Assembly: GCF_012911935.1 (NCBI RefSeq)
Contig: NZ_JAAXLA010000006.1
Location: 1 to 64,000, forward strand
DNA length: 64,000 nt
From: Pseudonocardia acidicola
Lineage (GTDB): Bacteria > Actinomycetota > Actinomycetes > Mycobacteriales > Pseudonocardiaceae
Direction of reading: 5' to 3'
Shown here: piece after piece, positions 36,532 to 46,100 of the stretch
How the letters are laid out: every line of letters starts with the position of its first letter
How positions within the stretch are numbered: the stretch's first letter is position 1
Position numbers and translations under genes: made by a program
The notes under the pieces: generated by a model
The model's database searches: none
What the model was told of the DNA's origin: nothing
The model's input: only the letters and a program-made list of their open reading frames with translations

Positions 36532-37713
36532 TCAGCGGCCGCCGAAGGAGTCGCGCAGCCGGGAGAACAGCCCGTGCCCGTTGCGGGCGCCCACCGCCAG
36601 GTCGGGCTGCTCCTCACCGCGCAGCGCGGCGAGCTGCCGCAGCAACTCGGTCTGCTCCTTGTCGAGCTTGGTCGGCACCGCGACGTCGATGTGCACCATC
36701 AGGTCGCCCTGGCCGTCGACCCGGCCGGTCGAGCGCAGCCGGGGCATGCCCTTGCCACGCAGTGTGCGGACCGTCCCGGCCTGGGTGCCCGCCTCGACGT
36801 GCAACTCCTCGACGCCGTCGAGCGTCGGCAGCGGCAGCGTGGTGCCCAGTGCGGCCGCGGTCATCGGCAGCTGCACGGTGCAGTGCAGGTCGGCGCCGTC
36901 CCGGGTGAAGACCTCGTGCGGCACCTCCTCGACCTCGACGTACAGGTCACCGGCGGGCCCACCGCCGGCGCCGACCTCGCCCTGTCCGGCCAGCCGGACG
37001 CGCATGCCGTCGGCGACACCGGCCGGGATCCGGACCCCGACGTTGCGCCGGGCGCGGACCCGCCCGTCGCCGCCGCACTGCCGGCACGGCTCGGGGATGA
37101 CCTCGCCGAAGCCACGGCAGTTCGGGCACGGCCGGGAGGTGACGACCTGGCCGAGGAGCGAGCGCTGCACGCTCTGCACCTCGCCACGGCCGCCGCAGAT
37201 GTCGCACACGGTGGGCGAGGTACCCGTCGCGCAGCCGGAACCGGTGCATTCCGAGCAGATCACCGCGGTGTCGACGGCGAGGTCACGCTGCACCCCGGAG
37301 GCGCACTCCTCGAGCGTCAACCGGATCCGGATCAGCGCGTCGGCGCCGGGCTGCACCCGGCTGCGCGGTCCGCGTCCCCGGCCGCCGCCGGTGGCGGTGC
37401 CGAAGAAGGCGTCCATGATGTCGCCGAAGCCGAACGCGCTGAACGGGTCGGCCGCGCCCGCTCCGCCGCCGCCACGACCGTTGTCCAGCGGGTCGCCGCC
37501 GAGATCGACGATGCGCCGCTTCTCCGGGTCCGTGAGCACCTCGTAGGCGGTGCTGACCTCACGGAAGCGTTCCTGCGCACCCGGGTCGGGATTGACGTCG
37601 GGATGCAGTTCCCGGGCCAGCCGGCGGTACGCCCGCTTGATCTCGTCGGGGCCGGCATCGCTGTCGACGCCCAGGATCCCGTAGTAGTCCCGTGCCACCC
37701 TTGCGTTCCCCAT
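36532..37713 (-). CDS. dnaJ: chaperone protein DnaJ
   Basis: 393 residues. The J domain has [18 protein letters not shown] and the HPD motif in [13 protein letters not shown] Gly-rich linker follows. There are four zinc-finger repeats, [27 protein letters not shown] and CRQCGGDGR (about 145-205). The C-terminal substrate domain includes [16 protein letters not shown]. It acts with DnaK and GrpE. ATG 37713 has AAGGA just upstream. It follows hrcA after 33 bp, as in the mycobacterial DnaJ2 locus. Confidence 0.96.
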   Translation of the reverse strand: MGNARVARDYYGILGVDSDAGPDEIKRAYRRLARELHPDVNPDPGAQERFREVSTAYEVLTDPEKRRIVDLGGDPLDNGRGGGGAGAADPFSAFGFGDIMDAFFGTATGGGRGRGPRSRVQPGADALIRIRLTLEECASGVQRDLAVDTAVICSECTGSGCATGTSPTVCDICGGRGEVQSVQRSLLGQVVTSRPCPNCRGFGEVIPEPCRQCGGDGRVRARRNVGVRIPAGVADGMRVRLAGQGEVGAGGGPAGDLYVEVEEVPHEVFTRDGADLHCTVQLPMTAAALGTTLPLPTLDGVEELHVEAGTQAGTVRTLRGKGMPRLRSTGRVDGQGDLMVHIDVAVPTKLDKEQTELLRQLAALRGEEQPDLAVGARNGHGLFSRLRDSFGGR

Positions 37714-37746
37714 GATCCTTCAGCTAGAAGTCGTGCCGGCGCGCGA

Positions 37747-38766
37747 TCAGCGCCCGGACAGAATCTCACCCACATATCGGGCGACCGCATGCACCGCCGC
37801 GATCGTGCCCGGATAGTCCATCCGCGTCGGTCCGACGACGCCCATCCCACCCAGCACCGTGCCTGCGCCGTAGCCGATGGAGACCACCGAGGTGGCCCGC
37901 ATCTCCTCGACCTCGTTCTCCTCACCGATCCGCACCGTGACCAGGCCCGGGTCCTGCGCCGCGGCCAGCAGCTTCAGCACCACGACCTGCTCCTCGAGCG
38001 CTTCCAGCACCTGGCGCAGCGACCCCGGGAAATCGGCCACGTTACGCGTCAGGTTGGCGGTGCCGCCCAGGACCAGACGTTCCTCCGGGTGCTCGACGAG
38101 GGTCTCGATGAGCACCGTGGACAGTATCGTCGCGACATCGCGCAGCTCGGCGGGGACCTTCTCCGGCAGCTCGGCGACCGCCGCCGAGGCGGCGGTCAGC
38201 GCCCGGCCGGCGAGCGCGGCGTTGATCTGGGCGCGCAGATCGGCCACGTCGTCGTCGTGCAGCACCTCCCCGAGGTCGACGACCCGCTGATCAACCCGCC
38301 CGCTGTCGGTGATCAGCACCAGCATCAGCCGGGCCGGGGTCAGCGAGACCACCTCGAGGTGCCGGACGGTCGACCGGGTCAGCGTGGGGTACTGCACCAC
38401 CGCGACCTGCCGGGTCAGCTGGGCCAGCAGCCGGACACTGCGGCGCAGGACGTCGTCGAGATCGACGGCGCCTTCCAGGAACGTCTGCACCGCCTTGCGC
38501 TCGGCGCCCGACAGCGGCTTGACCTGGGACAGCCGGTCGACGAACGCCCGGTAGCCCTTGTCCGTCGGGATCCGGCCCGCGCTCGTGTGCGGCTGAGCGA
38601 TCAGGCCGTCCTCCTCGAGCACGGCCATGTCGTTGCGGACCGTCGCGCTGGAGACCCCGAGGTTGTGCCGCTCCACAATCGCCTTGGAACCGACCGGCTC
38701 GTGGGTGGACACGTAGTCGGCGACGATCGCCTGCAGCACCGCGAATCGGCGCTCGTCGGCGTTCAC
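37747..38766 (-). CDS. hrcA: heat-inducible transcription repressor HrcA
   Basis: 339 residues. The N-terminal winged helix has [20 protein letters not shown] and [20 protein letters not shown], then [18 protein letters not shown] (the HrcA signature). The GAF-like core contains [20 protein letters not shown] and [19 protein letters not shown]. It represses groE-type operons through CIRCE elements. No CIRCE inverted repeat was seen in this window, so its targets lie elsewhere. GTG 38766 has AGGAGG 6 nt upstream. Confidence 0.96.
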   Translation of the reverse strand: MNADERRFAVLQAIVADYVSTHEPVGSKAIVERHNLGVSSATVRNDMAVLEEDGLIAQPHTSAGRIPTDKGYRAFVDRLSQVKPLSGAERKAVQTFLEGAVDLDDVLRRSVRLLAQLTRQVAVVQYPTLTRSTVRHLEVVSLTPARLMLVLITDSGRVDQRVVDLGEVLHDDDVADLRAQINAALAGRALTAASAAVAELPEKVPAELRDVATILSTVLIETLVEHPEERLVLGGTANLTRNVADFPGSLRQVLEALEEQVVVLKLLAAAQDPGLVTVRIGEENEVEEMRATSVVSIGYGAGTVLGGMGVVGPTRMDYPGTIAAVHAVARYVGEILSGR

Positions 38767-38985
38767 CGCCCACCTCCTCGTCGATCAACGATCACCGGAT
38801 GTACCGGACCAGTCTAGGCGCTGGGCGGACGTTGGGGCCGATTCACGATCGCCACCGCAGGTGTGACCTCGGTGGAGTGCCGCCACAACGGGCCGCCGCC
38901 GATCCGCCGGGCGGCGGCCGACGGACGTTTGTCGAGCTACCGAAGGGGTAGCGGCCCGCGGGACCCGACCCGTTCACCGGCTCCT

Positions 38986-40131
38986 GTGGCATCGTCGGGT
39001 GGCGTGGTTGCCGCGCCTCGATTCAGCCGGCGATGGCTGCTGGTCGCCGCCGGCGCCGCCGGTCTGGTCGGGCTCGGGGTGGCCCCCGGGGTACTGCCCG
39101 CCGTCTCCACCGCCGGTACCGCCCCGGAGCAGCTGCGGGACCGGCTGCGGGCGTCCGCCGCGCAGCCCTACGTCGGGTACGCCGAGAGCAACGGCCGGCT
39201 CGGGCTGCCTCAGCTCCCCCAGCTCGAGCAGGTCACCGGGTTGCTCACCGGCACCACCCGGATTCGGGCGTTCGTCGCCGGACCCGACCGATGGCGGGTC
39301 GACGAGCTGACCCCGGCCGGCGAGCGCGGCACCTACCACTGCGGCGACGCCGAGGCCGTCTGGGACTTCGGCGCGAACCAGCTCACCCGCGTCGTGGGCA
39401 CCACCCCGGTCCGGCTGCCCCGCGCCGCCGATCTGGTGCCGCCCGATCTGGCCCGCCGCCTCGTCGGCGCGACCCGGGCCGACCCCGTCACGGGACTGGC
39501 CGCCCGGCGGATCGCGGGCCGCGACGCCGCCGGGCTGCGGGTCGTCCCGGCCGACCCCGGCACCACGGTCGGCCGGGTCGACGTGTGGGCCGACCCGGTG
39601 AGCGCGCTGCCGCTGCGGGTCGAGGTCGCCGGCCGCGGCGACGCGGCACCGGTCCTGATCACCGAGCTCCGCGACGTCGACCTGCGCGCGCCCGCCGACG
39701 ACGTCCTGGTCCCGACGGTGCCGCCGGGTGCGGGGTCGGTGACCGCCCGGGCCGCCGACGTCGCCGGCGTGCTGCGGGCGCAGGGCGCCCCGGAGCCGCC
39801 GTTGCAGCTGGCCGGCCGGGCCCGCGTGCGGCTGCCCGGCGACAGCGGGGACGCACTGCCGGGGGTGGGGCTCTACGGCACCGGCCTGGCCGCGTTCGTG
39901 CTGGTTCCGGTGAGCCGGCGGATCGCCGCGCAGGTGATCGACGACGCCGGCGGCGCGGGTGGGACATCGCTGGACATCCCCGGCGCGCGGGCGGTCCGCG
40001 TCGGCACCCCGCTGCTGTCGCTGGTCGCGCGGACCGTCGGCCGGCGCGGCGGGGCGTTCCTCGCCGGCGCCGTGGTCCCGGAACTGCTGGAGCAGGCGGC
40101 GCGTGAGCTGCCGGTCGGGGGGCGGGTGTGA
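38986..40131 (+). CDS. exported LolA/outer-membrane-sorting-like protein linked to an ABC transporter
   Basis: About 381 residues from GTG 38986; GTG 39004 is an alternative, and the longer frame upstream lacks coding signal. The N-terminus has FSRRWLLVAAGAAGLVGLGV, a twin-Arg-like signal sequence. The mature part includes AQPYVGYAESNGRLGLPQLP, WRVDELTPAGERGTYHCGD and VDVWADPVSALPLRVEVAGR. That is the LolA/LppX-like layout of actinobacterial exported proteins. The stop overlaps the next gene's GTG (GTGTGA), so it is coupled to the transporter. Confidence 0.75.
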   Translation: MASSGGVVAAPRFSRRWLLVAAGAAGLVGLGVAPGVLPAVSTAGTAPEQLRDRLRASAAQPYVGYAESNGRLGLPQLPQLEQVTGLLTGTTRIRAFVAGPDRWRVDELTPAGERGTYHCGDAEAVWDFGANQLTRVVGTTPVRLPRAADLVPPDLARRLVGATRADPVTGLAARRIAGRDAAGLRVVPADPGTTVGRVDVWADPVSALPLRVEVAGRGDAAPVLITELRDVDLRAPADDVLVPTVPPGAGSVTARAADVAGVLRAQGAPEPPLQLAGRARVRLPGDSGDALPGVGLYGTGLAAFVLVPVSRRIAAQVIDDAGGAGGTSLDIPGARAVRVGTPLLSLVARTVGRRGGAFLAGAVVPELLEQAARELPVGGRV

Positions 40132-41126
40132 GCACGGTGGCGGCGGCGCCGGCGTCATCGGCGTCCTCGGCGGACGAGGTCATCGTGACGTCCGGGCTCA
40201 CCAAGCGCTTCGGGCGGGTGACCGCGGTCGACGGCGTCGACCTGCGCGTCCCCGCGGGCGTCCGGTTCGGGTTGCTCGGCCCGAACGGGTCGGGCAAGAC
40301 CACGCTGGTCCGGATGCTCCTCGGACTGGTGCACCCGACATCCGGGTCGATGGAGGTCCTCGGCCGCGCCATGCCACGGCACGCCGGCCGGGTGCTTCCG
40401 CAGATCGGGGCCCTGGTGGAGAGCCCGGCGGCCTGGGCCAACCTCTCCGGCCGGGCGAACCTGCGGCTGCTCGACGCGGCCGGGCCTGGCGGGCGGCGGC
40501 GCGACCGGCGCGCCCGGGTGGAGCACGCGCTGGAGCAGGTGGGCCTCGGCGGGGTGGACCGCCGCCCGGTGCGCACCTACTCGCTGGGCATGCGCCAGCG
40601 GCTCGGGATCGCCGCCGCCCTCCTGCGGGCACCGCGACTGCTGCTGCTCGACGAGCCGACGAACGGGCTCGATCCACGCGGGATCACCGAGATGCGGGCG
40701 CTGTTCACGCAGCTGAACGCGGCCGGCACCACGGTCGTGCTGTCCAGCCACCTGCTGGGCGAGGTGGAGGCGCTGTGCACCCGGATCGGGGTGATGGACG
40801 CCGGGCGGCTGGTGCTCGCCCAGGACCTCGCCGCGCTGCGGGCGCCGACCGGGCGGGTGCTGCTGCGCACCCCGGACCCGGCGGCCGCGGTCGCGCTGCT
40901 GGACGGCCGCGTGGAGGCCCGGGCGGATGGGCGCGACGGCGCGCTGCTGACCGTGCGGCACGACGACCCGGGCGCGCTGAACCGTGAGCTGGTGGCCCAC
41001 GGCGTGCCGGTGACCGGGTTGAGCACCCAGCGGCGGTCGCTGGAGCAGGTGGTGCTGGAGGTGACCGGGGCGGGCTCGGACCGGATCGAGCGGGCCGGCG
41101 CTGCGGGGTGGGGGGTGCCGCGATGA
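40128..41126 (+). CDS. ABC transporter ATP-binding protein
   Basis: 332 residues. Walker A is GLLGPNGSGKTTLVRML, the signature loop is the relaxed YSLGMRQRLGIAAAL, and Walker B is LLLLDEPTNGLDPRGITEM with the His in TVVLSSHLL. The C-terminal about 90 residues are the accessory region usual in DrrA/CcmA-type exporters. It works with the permease at 41123. The substrate is unknown, and the LolA-like partner may deliver or accept it. Confidence 0.93.
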   Translation: MSTVAAAPASSASSADEVIVTSGLTKRFGRVTAVDGVDLRVPAGVRFGLLGPNGSGKTTLVRMLLGLVHPTSGSMEVLGRAMPRHAGRVLPQIGALVESPAAWANLSGRANLRLLDAAGPGGRRRDRRARVEHALEQVGLGGVDRRPVRTYSLGMRQRLGIAAALLRAPRLLLLDEPTNGLDPRGITEMRALFTQLNAAGTTVVLSSHLLGEVEALCTRIGVMDAGRLVLAQDLAALRAPTGRVLLRTPDPAAAVALLDGRVEARADGRDGALLTVRHDDPGALNRELVAHGVPVTGLSTQRRSLEQVVLEVTGAGSDRIERAGAAGWGVPR

Positions 41127-41953
41127 TCGGGGTCGAGCTTCGGCTGATGCTGCACCGGCGCCGGGTGTGGCTGTGCTGGATCCTGCTGTGCGGGCTGCCG
41201 GCGCTGGTCGCGCTGTTGCTGGCGACCACCCGGCTGGCCCCGCCACCGGGCCGCGGCGGGGCGTTCCTGTCGGCGGTGGTGGCGAACGGACAGCTGTTCC
41301 CGGCCGCGGCGCTGGCGCTGGTGCTTCCGGTGTTCCTGCCGATCACGGTGGCCATCGTGGCCGGCGACGCGGTGGCCGGCGAGGCGTCTGCGGGCACGCT
41401 GCGCTACCTGCTGGCCCGGCCGGTCGGGCGACTGCGGCTGCTCACCGCGAAACTGATCTCGGTGGCGGCGTTCGTGCTGCTCGCGGTGCTGTTCGTGACC
41501 GTGACCTCGTACCTCGTCGGGGTCGCCGCGTTCGGTTTCGGTGCGCAGACGCCGCAGGGCGGGGTCGCCGGGATCCCATCGCTGTCCGGGGCGGTGCTCA
41601 CCCCGTTCGACCTGGTGCTGCGGACCGCGGCGACGGTCGGATACCTGGCGCTGTGCATGCTCGCGCTGGGCGCCGTGGGGCTGTTCTTCTCCACGCTGAC
41701 CGACTCCCCGCTCGCCGCGGCACTCGGCGTGCTCGCCCTGGTGGTGGCCAGCGCGGCGCTGCAACCGCTGGACGCCGCGGCGGCGATCGAGCCGTTCCTG
41801 CCGACCTCGCACTGGCTGGCCTGGGTCGACCTGTATCGCGACCCGATCCTCTGGGAGAGCGTGCGCACCGGGGTCGAGGTGCAACTGGGCTACGTGCTGG
41901 TGGCGTTCGGGGCGGCGTGGGCGAACTTCGCGACCAAGGACGTCACCAGCTGA
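41123..41953 (+). CDS. ABC-2-type transporter permease
   Basis: 276 residues with six hydrophobic segments. It starts MIGVELRLMLHRRRVWLCW and contains AGDAVAGEASAGTLRYLLAR and GRLRLLTAKLISVAAFVLLA, the ABC-2/NatB-type core. The ATG at 41123 overlaps the ATPase stop (ATGA). It ends 24 bp before the converging hydrolase gene. Confidence 0.9.
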   Translation: MIGVELRLMLHRRRVWLCWILLCGLPALVALLLATTRLAPPPGRGGAFLSAVVANGQLFPAAALALVLPVFLPITVAIVAGDAVAGEASAGTLRYLLARPVGRLRLLTAKLISVAAFVLLAVLFVTVTSYLVGVAAFGFGAQTPQGGVAGIPSLSGAVLTPFDLVLRTAATVGYLALCMLALGAVGLFFSTLTDSPLAAALGVLALVVASAALQPLDAAAAIEPFLPTSHWLAWVDLYRDPILWESVRTGVEVQLGYVLVAFGAAWANFATKDVTS

Positions 41954-41977
41954 GGGCGGCCGCCCGCGGCGTGCCGG

Positions 41978-42784
41978 TCAGCCCGCCCCGGCCGCCCGCA
42001 CCGCCGCGCACTCCTGCGGGCCCGCCGCGGACAGTGGCGCCGCCGACAGCGCCCGCAGCACCAGCCCGGTGACGACGGGATCGGTCGGCAGCGCGGAGTG
42101 GCCGACCCGGGCGCCCGCACACACCGACTGCACGGGGACGTTCACGGCGCCGTCGAGCCGCGCGGAGTCCGGCGGGGTCACGGTCTCGTCGTCGGCGGTC
42201 CACACCGACAGCCACGGCAGCGCCGATCCCACCCGGGCCCGCTCCAGCTCCGCGAGCTCGGCACTGCCGGGGACGAGCTGCCGGCACGCGACCGGGCACG
42301 CGTCGGGGGCCAGCAGCGCGCCGGCGCCGGCCACGGTGGTGCCGTGCAGCGGCGCGCCCAGGGTGACGACCCGGCGGGCCTTGGAGGCGCCCTCGTCCCG
42401 CGCGACCCAGAGCCCGGCCACCACGCCCCCGGCCGAGTAGCCGACCACGTCCACCGAGGGGGCGCCCGCGGCCAGTGCGGCGTCGACGCCGTCGTCGAGC
42501 ACCCGGACCTGCGCGAGCAGATCGCCGGTGCCGTCACCGGCCAGGGTCAGGACCTGCGCGGTCCGGCCGGTGGCCTCGATCCGCCTCGCCAGGCTGAGCA
42601 GCGAGCTGCGGCCACCGCCGTAGCCGGGCACGAGCAGCACGGTGCCGGGCCGGTCCTGCGCCGGGCGCGCCAGTGGGTCGACGGAGACGCTCCCGCGGCC
42701 GAGCACCTGTACTCCGACGCCGACCGCGGCCGCCAGCACCATCAGGGCGAGCAGCCCGACCAGCAGCCGCCGGCGCGGGCTCAC
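41978..42784 (-). CDS. exported alpha/beta-fold hydrolase (lipase-like)
   Basis: 268 residues. An N-terminal hydrophobic anchor (LLVGLLALMVLAAAVGVGVQ) is followed by VLLVPGYGGGRSSLLSLARR. DVVGYSAGGVVAGLWVARD carries the nucleophile Ser and VTLGAPLHGTTV is typical of lipases. VWTADDETVTPPDSA has the acid and GARVGHSALPTD has the His. It is likely an extracytoplasmic esterase or lipase. The start GTG 42784 is weakly supported, since GAGG abuts it. Confidence 0.85.
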   Translation of the reverse strand: MSPRRRLLVGLLALMVLAAAVGVGVQVLGRGSVSVDPLARPAQDRPGTVLLVPGYGGGRSSLLSLARRIEATGRTAQVLTLAGDGTGDLLAQVRVLDDGVDAALAAGAPSVDVVGYSAGGVVAGLWVARDEGASKARRVVTLGAPLHGTTVAGAGALLAPDACPVACRQLVPGSAELAELERARVGSALPWLSVWTADDETVTPPDSARLDGAVNVPVQSVCAGARVGHSALPTDPVVTGLVLRALSAAPLSAAGPQECAAVRAAGAG

Positions 42785-42824
42785 CTCGGCGACCCGTCGA
42801 CCGGGAACGCCGATTCGGCCACCC

Positions 42825-42862
42825 GAAAGTGCCGACTCGCACGCCAGAAAGTGCCGACTCGC
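42825..42862. repeat. 16-bp direct repeat, 22-bp period
   Basis: GAAAGTGCCGACTCGC occurs at 42825-42840 and 42847-42862, between hemW and the hydrolase gene (both minus strand). Its core GAAAGTGCCG also forms the palindrome at 18494-18542. It could be an operator for the hydrolase gene or part of a dispersed repeat family. Confidence 0.7.
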
Positions 42863-42877
42863 GGGGTCATGGTGGGG

Positions 42878-44053
42878 TTACACCGGGGCTGCGGCGAGGA
42901 GGTCCTGCACGACTCCGTCGGCCAGCAGCCGGCCGCGCCGGGTGAGCACCGCCCGCCCGGCGGCCAGCGCGCCGGGGTCGAGCAGGCCCTCGTCGGCGGC
43001 GCGGGCCGCGGCGGCCCGGCCGGCGTCGTCCAGCAGCACGAGCGGCAGTCCGGTGGCCAGCCGCAGCCCCAGCATCACCCGTTCGGTGGCCCGCTCGGCC
43101 GTGGTCAGCTCCTCGCGGCCGGCCTCGGGGGGCTCCCCGGCGCCGAGCAGCGCCGCGTACCGCGCCGGGTGCTTGACATTCCACCAGCGTGCCCCGTCGA
43201 GGTGGCTGTGCGCGCCGGGCCCGGCGCCCCACCAGTCCCCGTCGAGCCAGTAGCCCAGGTTGTGCCGGCAGGCGGCGTCCGGCGACGACGCCCAGTTCGA
43301 CACCTCGTACCAGGAGAAACCGGCGCCGCTCAGCACGTCGTCGATCAGCTCGTAGCGCTCGGCGGCCACGTCGTCGTCGGGCGCGGGGAGCTCGCCGCGC
43401 GACACCCGCCGGGCCAGCGCGGTGCCGTCCTCGACGATGAGCGAGTACGCGGAGACGTGGTCGACCCCGGCCGAGAGCACCGCGTCCAGGGAGGACCGCA
43501 GGTCATCGTTCGTCTCCCCCGGCGTCGCGTAGATCAGGTCGAGGTTGACGTGGCCGATCCCGGCCGCGCGGGCCTCCCGGGCCGCGGCGACCGCCCGGCC
43601 CGGCGTGTGCCGCCGGTCCAGCACCCGCAGCACGTGCGGCGCGGCGGACTGCATGCCCAGCGAGACCCGGGTGAACCCGGCCTCGGCGAGCCCGGCGAAG
43701 AACTCCGGCGACGTCGACTCGGGGTTGGACTCGGTGGTCACCTCGGCCCCCGGCGCGAGGCCGAACTCCGACCGGATCACCGACAGCACCTCACCCAGCC
43801 GCTGCGCCCCGAGCAGCGACGGCGTCCCGCCCCCGACGAACACCGTGTCCACCGCCCGCGGCCCGACCGTGCGGGCGGCCAGCGCGAGCTCGCGGCGCAG
43901 GGCCGTCAGCCAGCCGTCCGGGGACGCACCGGATCCGTCCAGCTCGGAGGGGGTGTAGGTGTTGAAATCGCAGTAGCCGCAGCGCGCCGCGCAGAACGGC
44001 ACGTGAACGTAGATCCCGAACGGCGGCCGGGATGCGGGAACGGCAGGTGACAC
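42878..44053 (-). CDS. hemW: radical-SAM heme chaperone HemW
   Basis: 391 residues. The radical-SAM cluster motif FCAARCGYCDFNTYTP (C-x3-C-x2-C) lies near residue 19, with FVGGGTPSLL, RVSLGMQSAAPHVLRVLDR and HVNLDLIYATPGETNDD following. HemW hands heme to respiratory proteins; it is often annotated as oxygen-independent coproporphyrinogen oxidase but lacks the extra Cys of true HemN. The GTG start has GGGAT upstream. It stands just after the hrcA/dnaJ block. Confidence 0.93.
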   Translation of the reverse strand: MSPAVPASRPPFGIYVHVPFCAARCGYCDFNTYTPSELDGSGASPDGWLTALRRELALAARTVGPRAVDTVFVGGGTPSLLGAQRLGEVLSVIRSEFGLAPGAEVTTESNPESTSPEFFAGLAEAGFTRVSLGMQSAAPHVLRVLDRRHTPGRAVAAAREARAAGIGHVNLDLIYATPGETNDDLRSSLDAVLSAGVDHVSAYSLIVEDGTALARRVSRGELPAPDDDVAAERYELIDDVLSGAGFSWYEVSNWASSPDAACRHNLGYWLDGDWWGAGPGAHSHLDGARWWNVKHPARYAALLGAGEPPEAGREELTTAERATERVMLGLRLATGLPLVLLDDAGRAAAARAADEGLLDPGALAAGRAVLTRRGRLLADGVVQDLLAAAPV

Positions 44054-44231
44054 GACATCCCAGTGTGCCAGCTACGACGCCGGGCGGCCCACAGCGCACA
44101 CCCGCCGAACGCCGCGCCGCGGCACCCGGCTGCTCGCGCCGAGCGCCATACCGCAGAGTTCGGTCTGTGAGTCGGCTCCCAGCATCGGTCGCCCGGTAGC
44201 CATCCGGCGATCCAGATGGCACGCTGAGCGG

Positions 44232-44318
44232 GTGATAGCGCTGACCCTGCGGCTCGTGGCTCGACGTCACGTCGATCTGCAGCGTGTCAACAGCGCCATT
44301 TGTCGGCCGACCCGTTAG
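44232..44318 (+). CDS. Cys-containing leader peptide of the sir/cys operon
   Basis: 28-codon ORF from GTG 44232 to TAG 44318. Its core ARRHVDLQRVNSAICR matches the family of short actinobacterial leader peptides found before sulfur-metabolism genes (R-R-x-H-V-D-L-x-R...S-A-x-C). The Cys codon (TGT) lies five codons before the stop. A hairpin (44371-44392) follows and sir starts at 44427. Ribosome stalling at the Cys codon when Cys-tRNA is low would be a simple attenuation control. Two similar ORFs occur at 53215 and 55615. The start codon choice is uncertain. Confidence 0.75.
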   Translation: MIALTLRLVARRHVDLQRVNSAICRPTR

Positions 44319-44370
44319 GTCCGCGCCGAATCCCTTCCATGGACTGACCGTCCCGGCGCCGGACGCACCG

Positions 44371-44392
44371 GGCTCCGGGCCGTCCCGGAGTC
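44371..44392 (+). terminator. attenuator-like hairpin before sir
   Basis: A nine-pair stem (GGCTCCGGG / CCCGGAGTC, one G-T pair) closes on loop CCGT. It lies 52 bp after the leader peptide stop and 22 bp before the GGAGG ribosome site of sir. It could stop transcription or mask translation in response to leader translation. Confidence 0.55.
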
Positions 44393-44426
44393 GCGGTGTG
44401 CTCGGCCGCGATCCGGAGGCCCCGAA

Positions 44427-46100
44427 TTGCCCCCCACCACCACGCAGCCCACGCGCAAGCGCGGCGAAGGCCAGTGGAAGCTCGGCCATCGTGAGCCGCT
44501 CAACCCGAACGAGCGGTTCAAGAAGGACGACGACGGCCTCAACGTCCGCGCCCGCATCGAGAACATCTACTCGAAGCAGGGCTTCGACTCGATCGACCCG
44601 TCCGACCTGCGCGGCCGGATGCGGTGGTGGGGCCTGTACACCCAGCGCAAGCCCGGGATCGACGGCGGCCGCACCGCGGCGCTGGAGCCCGAGGAGCTCG
44701 ACGACCGCTACTTCATGCTCCGGGTGCGCATCGACGGCGGCGCGCTGACCACCGAGCAGCTGCGCGCGGTCGGCGAGGTCTCGCAGACCTACGCCCGCGA
44801 CACCGCGGACGTCACCGACCGGCAGAACATCCAGTACCACTGGATCCAGATCGAGGACATGCCCGCGATCTGGGACAAGCTCGAAGGCCTGGGCCTGCTG
44901 ACCACCGAGGCCTGCGGTGACACCCCGCGCGTCATCCTCGGGTCGCCGGTCGCCGGGATCTCCGCCGACGACAAGCTCGACCCGGAGCCGGCGATCCGGA
45001 CGATCCTGGACCGCTACATCGGCAGCCCCGAGTTCTCGAACCTGCCGCGCAAGTTCAAGACCGCGATCTCCTGGCAGCAGGACGTCGCGCACGAGGTCAA
45101 CGACGTCTCGTTCATCGGCGTCGAGCACCCCGAACACGGGCCGGGCTTCGACCTCTGGGTCGGCGGCGGCCTGTCCACCAACCCGAAGATCGCGCAGCGG
45201 CTCGGGGCCTGGGTCCCGCTGGACGAGGTGCCCGAGGTGTGGGCCGGGGTCATCTCGGTGTTCCGCGACTACGGCTACCGCCGGTTGCGCCACCGCGCCC
45301 GGATCAAGTTCCTGGTCGCCGACTGGGGTACCGAGAAGTTCCGTCGGGTGCTGGAGGACGAGTACCTCGGCCGCACACTGATCGACGGCCCCGCCCCGGT
45401 CACCCCCGAGCGCCCGATCGACCACATCGGCGTGCACAAGCAGACCGACGGCCGCACCTACATCGGCGTCGCCCCGGCGTCCGGCCGGGTGTCCGGTTCG
45501 ACGCTGATCGCGCTGGCCAAGGCCGCCGAGTCGGCCGGGTCGCGGCGGGTCCGGCTGACCCCGCAGCAGAAGATCGTCGTGCTCGACGTGCCGGAGGAGA
45601 ACGTCGAGACGCTGAAGGCCGAGCTGGCCGGGCTGGGGCTGCAGGCCGAGCCCTCACCGTGGCGGCGGGCGACGATGGCCTGCACCGGCATCGAGTTCTG
45701 CAAGCTGGCGATCGTCGAGACCAAGGAGCGGGCGATCCGCCTGGTCGAGGAGCTGGAGAAGCGCCTCGCCGACGTGCAGGACAGCCTCGAGGTCCCGATC
45801 TCGATCCACCTCAACGGCTGTCCCAACGCGTGCGCCCGCACCCAGGTGGCCGACATCGGGCTCAAGGGCCAGATCGTCACCGACGCCGAGGGCAACCAGG
45901 TCGAGGGCTTCCAGGTGCACCTGGGCGGCGGCCTCGGCCTCGACGCCGGCTTCGGACGCAAGCTGCGCGGGCTCAAGGTCACCTCCGCGGAGCTGGGCGA
46001 CTACGTGGACCGCGTCGTGCGCCGCTTCGCCGAGCAGCGCGAGCCCGGCGAGCGCTTCGCGCAGTGGGTCGTCCGCGCCGCCGAGGACGACCTGAAGTGA
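44427..46100 (+). CDS. sir: ferredoxin-type sulfite (nitrite/sulfite) reductase
   Basis: 557 residues. The two half-repeats typical of siroheme reductases are present, with FMLRVRIDGGALTTEQLRAV near the start and the cluster/siroheme Cys motifs C-x5-C (ACTGIEFCKLA) near residue 417 and C-x3-C (NGCPNACARTQ) near 463. It reduces sulfite to sulfide with electrons from ferredoxin, in the cytosol. It starts at TTG 44427, with GGAGG 7 nt upstream. Being first in a sulfate-assimilation operon makes sulfite, not nitrite, the likely substrate. Confidence 0.93.
   Translation: MPPTTTQPTRKRGEGQWKLGHREPLNPNERFKKDDDGLNVRARIENIYSKQGFDSIDPSDLRGRMRWWGLYTQRKPGIDGGRTAALEPEELDDRYFMLRVRIDGGALTTEQLRAVGEVSQTYARDTADVTDRQNIQYHWIQIEDMPAIWDKLEGLGLLTTEACGDTPRVILGSPVAGISADDKLDPEPAIRTILDRYIGSPEFSNLPRKFKTAISWQQDVAHEVNDVSFIGVEHPEHGPGFDLWVGGGLSTNPKIAQRLGAWVPLDEVPEVWAGVISVFRDYGYRRLRHRARIKFLVADWGTEKFRRVLEDEYLGRTLIDGPAPVTPERPIDHIGVHKQTDGRTYIGVAPASGRVSGSTLIALAKAAESAGSRRVRLTPQQKIVVLDVPEENVETLKAELAGLGLQAEPSPWRRATMACTGIEFCKLAIVETKERAIRLVEELEKRLADVQDSLEVPISIHLNGCPNACARTQVADIGLKGQIVTDAEGNQVEGFQVHLGGGLGLDAGFGRKLRGLKVTSAELGDYVDRVVRRFAEQREPGERFAQWVVRAAEDDLK

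Noticed and set aside
37714-38985. CIRCE operator (TTAGCACTC-N9-GAGTGCTAA) expected with hrcA/dnaJ
   Set aside because: Looked for on both strands upstream of dnaJ and hrcA; no such inverted repeat is present.
41954-41965. GGGCGGCCGCCC palindrome between convergent genes as a terminator
   Set aside because: Perfect palindrome without a loop; cannot fold into a useful hairpin at this length.
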